From Imtechella halotolerans (GTDB lineage Bacteria; Bacteroidota; Bacteroidia; Flavobacteriales; Flavobacteriaceae), in NCBI RefSeq assembly GCF_028743515.2, contig NZ_CP117969.2:1237001-1301000 (forward strand): DNA of 64,000 nt. Direction: 5' to 3'. The position numbers and the translations under genes are program-made. Below the pieces are notes generated by a model. It saw only the letters and a program-made list of their open reading frames with translations, searched no databases and was not told the origin of the DNA. Shown here piece by piece: positions 63,673-64,000 of the stretch (within the stretch, counting starts at the first letter, position 1; each line of letters begins with the position of its first letter).

Positions 63673-64000
63673 TCAATACTCATATTGATGTTTAATAAAA
63701 TCCTCTTCTAATATATTCTTTAAACATTGTATAAGTTCTTCTGCATTTTCAATAGAGAAAACGATAGGAGGTTTAATTTTCAAAACATTATTATCAGGCC
63801 CATCTGTACTCATTAAAATACCATAATCTTTCATCCTATTAATTACATAATCAGCTTGAGCTGCCATGGGTTTCATATGGGCATCTACAAACTCAATTCC
63901 TAAAAAAAGCCCTTGACCCCTTACATCTCCGATAATAGGAAATTCAAGTGCTAACGCCCGCAATTCAGCTTTGAGATAATTACCTACCTTTAATGCATTT
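63673..64000 (-). CDS. Class-III PLP-dependent aminotransferase, C-terminal part (cut by window edge)
   Basis: 109 residues ending at 63673. The frame stays open to base 64000 and the catalytic Lys lies beyond the edge. Motifs: I-G-D-V-R-G-Q-G-L-F-L-G-I-E-F-V, then M-K-D-Y-G-I-L-M-S-T-D-G-P-D-N-N-V-L-K-I-K-P-P. The second block, with D-G-P-x-x-N-V-L-K-I-K-P-P, resembles the AGXT2L/ethanolamine-phosphate or phosphohydroxylysine phospho-lyase branch, often fused to a kinase domain in bacteria. That assignment needs the missing part. A TTG at 63963 is only an internal codon, not a start. Confidence 0.85.
   Translation of the reverse strand, partial: NALKVGNYLKAELRALALEFPIIGDVRGQGLFLGIEFVDAHMKPMAAQADYVINRMKDYGILMSTDGPDNNVLKIKPPIVFSIENAEELIQCLKNILEEDFIKHQYEY

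Overview
The window looks like chromosome of a marine-type member of the Flavobacteriia (Bacteroidota). The DNA is AT-rich. Promoters follow the Bacteroidota pattern (TTG, about 19 bases, TAnnTTTG) and recognisable Shine-Dalgarno sequences are lacking. Gliding and type IX secretion genes are present: gldI, a CHU_C-tailed surface protein, PorP/SprF and an OmpA/PD40 protein. The parA-parB-DUF5683-dapB-lepB-wbqC order is one I associate with this group. I see no tRNA, rRNA, IS element, phage gene or CRISPR array. The window is almost entirely core genome, cut by the window edge inside a TPR protein on the left and a class-III aminotransferase on the right.

Layout. 1-1183: 5' part of an exported TPR protein (minus). 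1.4-3.0 kb: PQQ-type sugar dehydrogenase and its c-type cytochrome. 3.0-3.9 kb: uridine kinase and a FtsB/DivIC-like protein. 4.1-7.6 kb: both subunits of B12-dependent methylmalonyl-CoA mutase, flanked on each side by copies of a short structured non-coding element. 8-14.1 kb: a 1323-residue multi-PAS/GAF histidine kinase followed by three small receiver proteins, one being receiver-PAS-HisKA without an ATPase domain. 14.2-20.9 kb: dienoyl-CoA-reductase-type SDR, then parA-parB-DUF5683-dapB-lepB-wbqC-DUF6122. 20.9-27.2 kb (minus): TPR protein and ribH; then a small membrane protein, mutL, two rhomboid proteases and an EEP-family hydrolase. 27.3-30.6 kb: recF, lipoprotein, DUF721 protein, K+/H+ antiporter. 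30.7-32.2 kb (minus): ndk and a PhoD-like lipoprotein. 32.3-35 kb: nrnA, gldI and a cyclophilin-FKBP fusion. 35-38.3 kb (minus): LytT/LytS two-component pair, an exported protein of unknown function, and a DinB protein. 38.5-48.3 kb: DUF3995, DUF2200, aminoacyl-histidine dipeptidase (minus), DUF3810 putative metalloprotease, two exported amidohydrolase-fold proteins, a two-module secreted protein, and a thioredoxin-TPR protein. 48.3-52.2 kb (minus): a 2H phosphoesterase, then an operon of an exported protein, a beta-propeller and an ABC-2 transporter. 52.8-60.4 kb: a T9SS cassette (1538-residue adhesin, PorP/SprF, OmpA). 60.4-64 kb (minus): GH2 beta-galactosidase lipoprotein and the end of a class-III aminotransferase.

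How it works together. The T9SS cassette pairs a huge exported protein with a PorP/SprF anchor and a peptidoglycan-binding OmpA protein, and gldI links to the same gliding/secretion machinery. The mutase pair suggests propionyl-CoA/succinyl-CoA interconversion. The kinase/receiver cluster reads as one phosphorelay.

Most interesting signals: (1) a repeated structured element on both sides of the mutase genes; (2) the receiver-PAS-HisKA protein with no catalytic domain; (3) two paralogous exported proteins of unknown function, one beside LytST and one co-transcribed with a propeller and an ABC transporter; (4) four near-identical 324-bp repeats plus five diverged CxxC-bearing modules in the adhesin; (5) inverted repeats directly upstream of parA and of the amidohydrolase pair; (6) a MutL whose endonuclease motif is degenerate. 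None of these has been tested against a database here.
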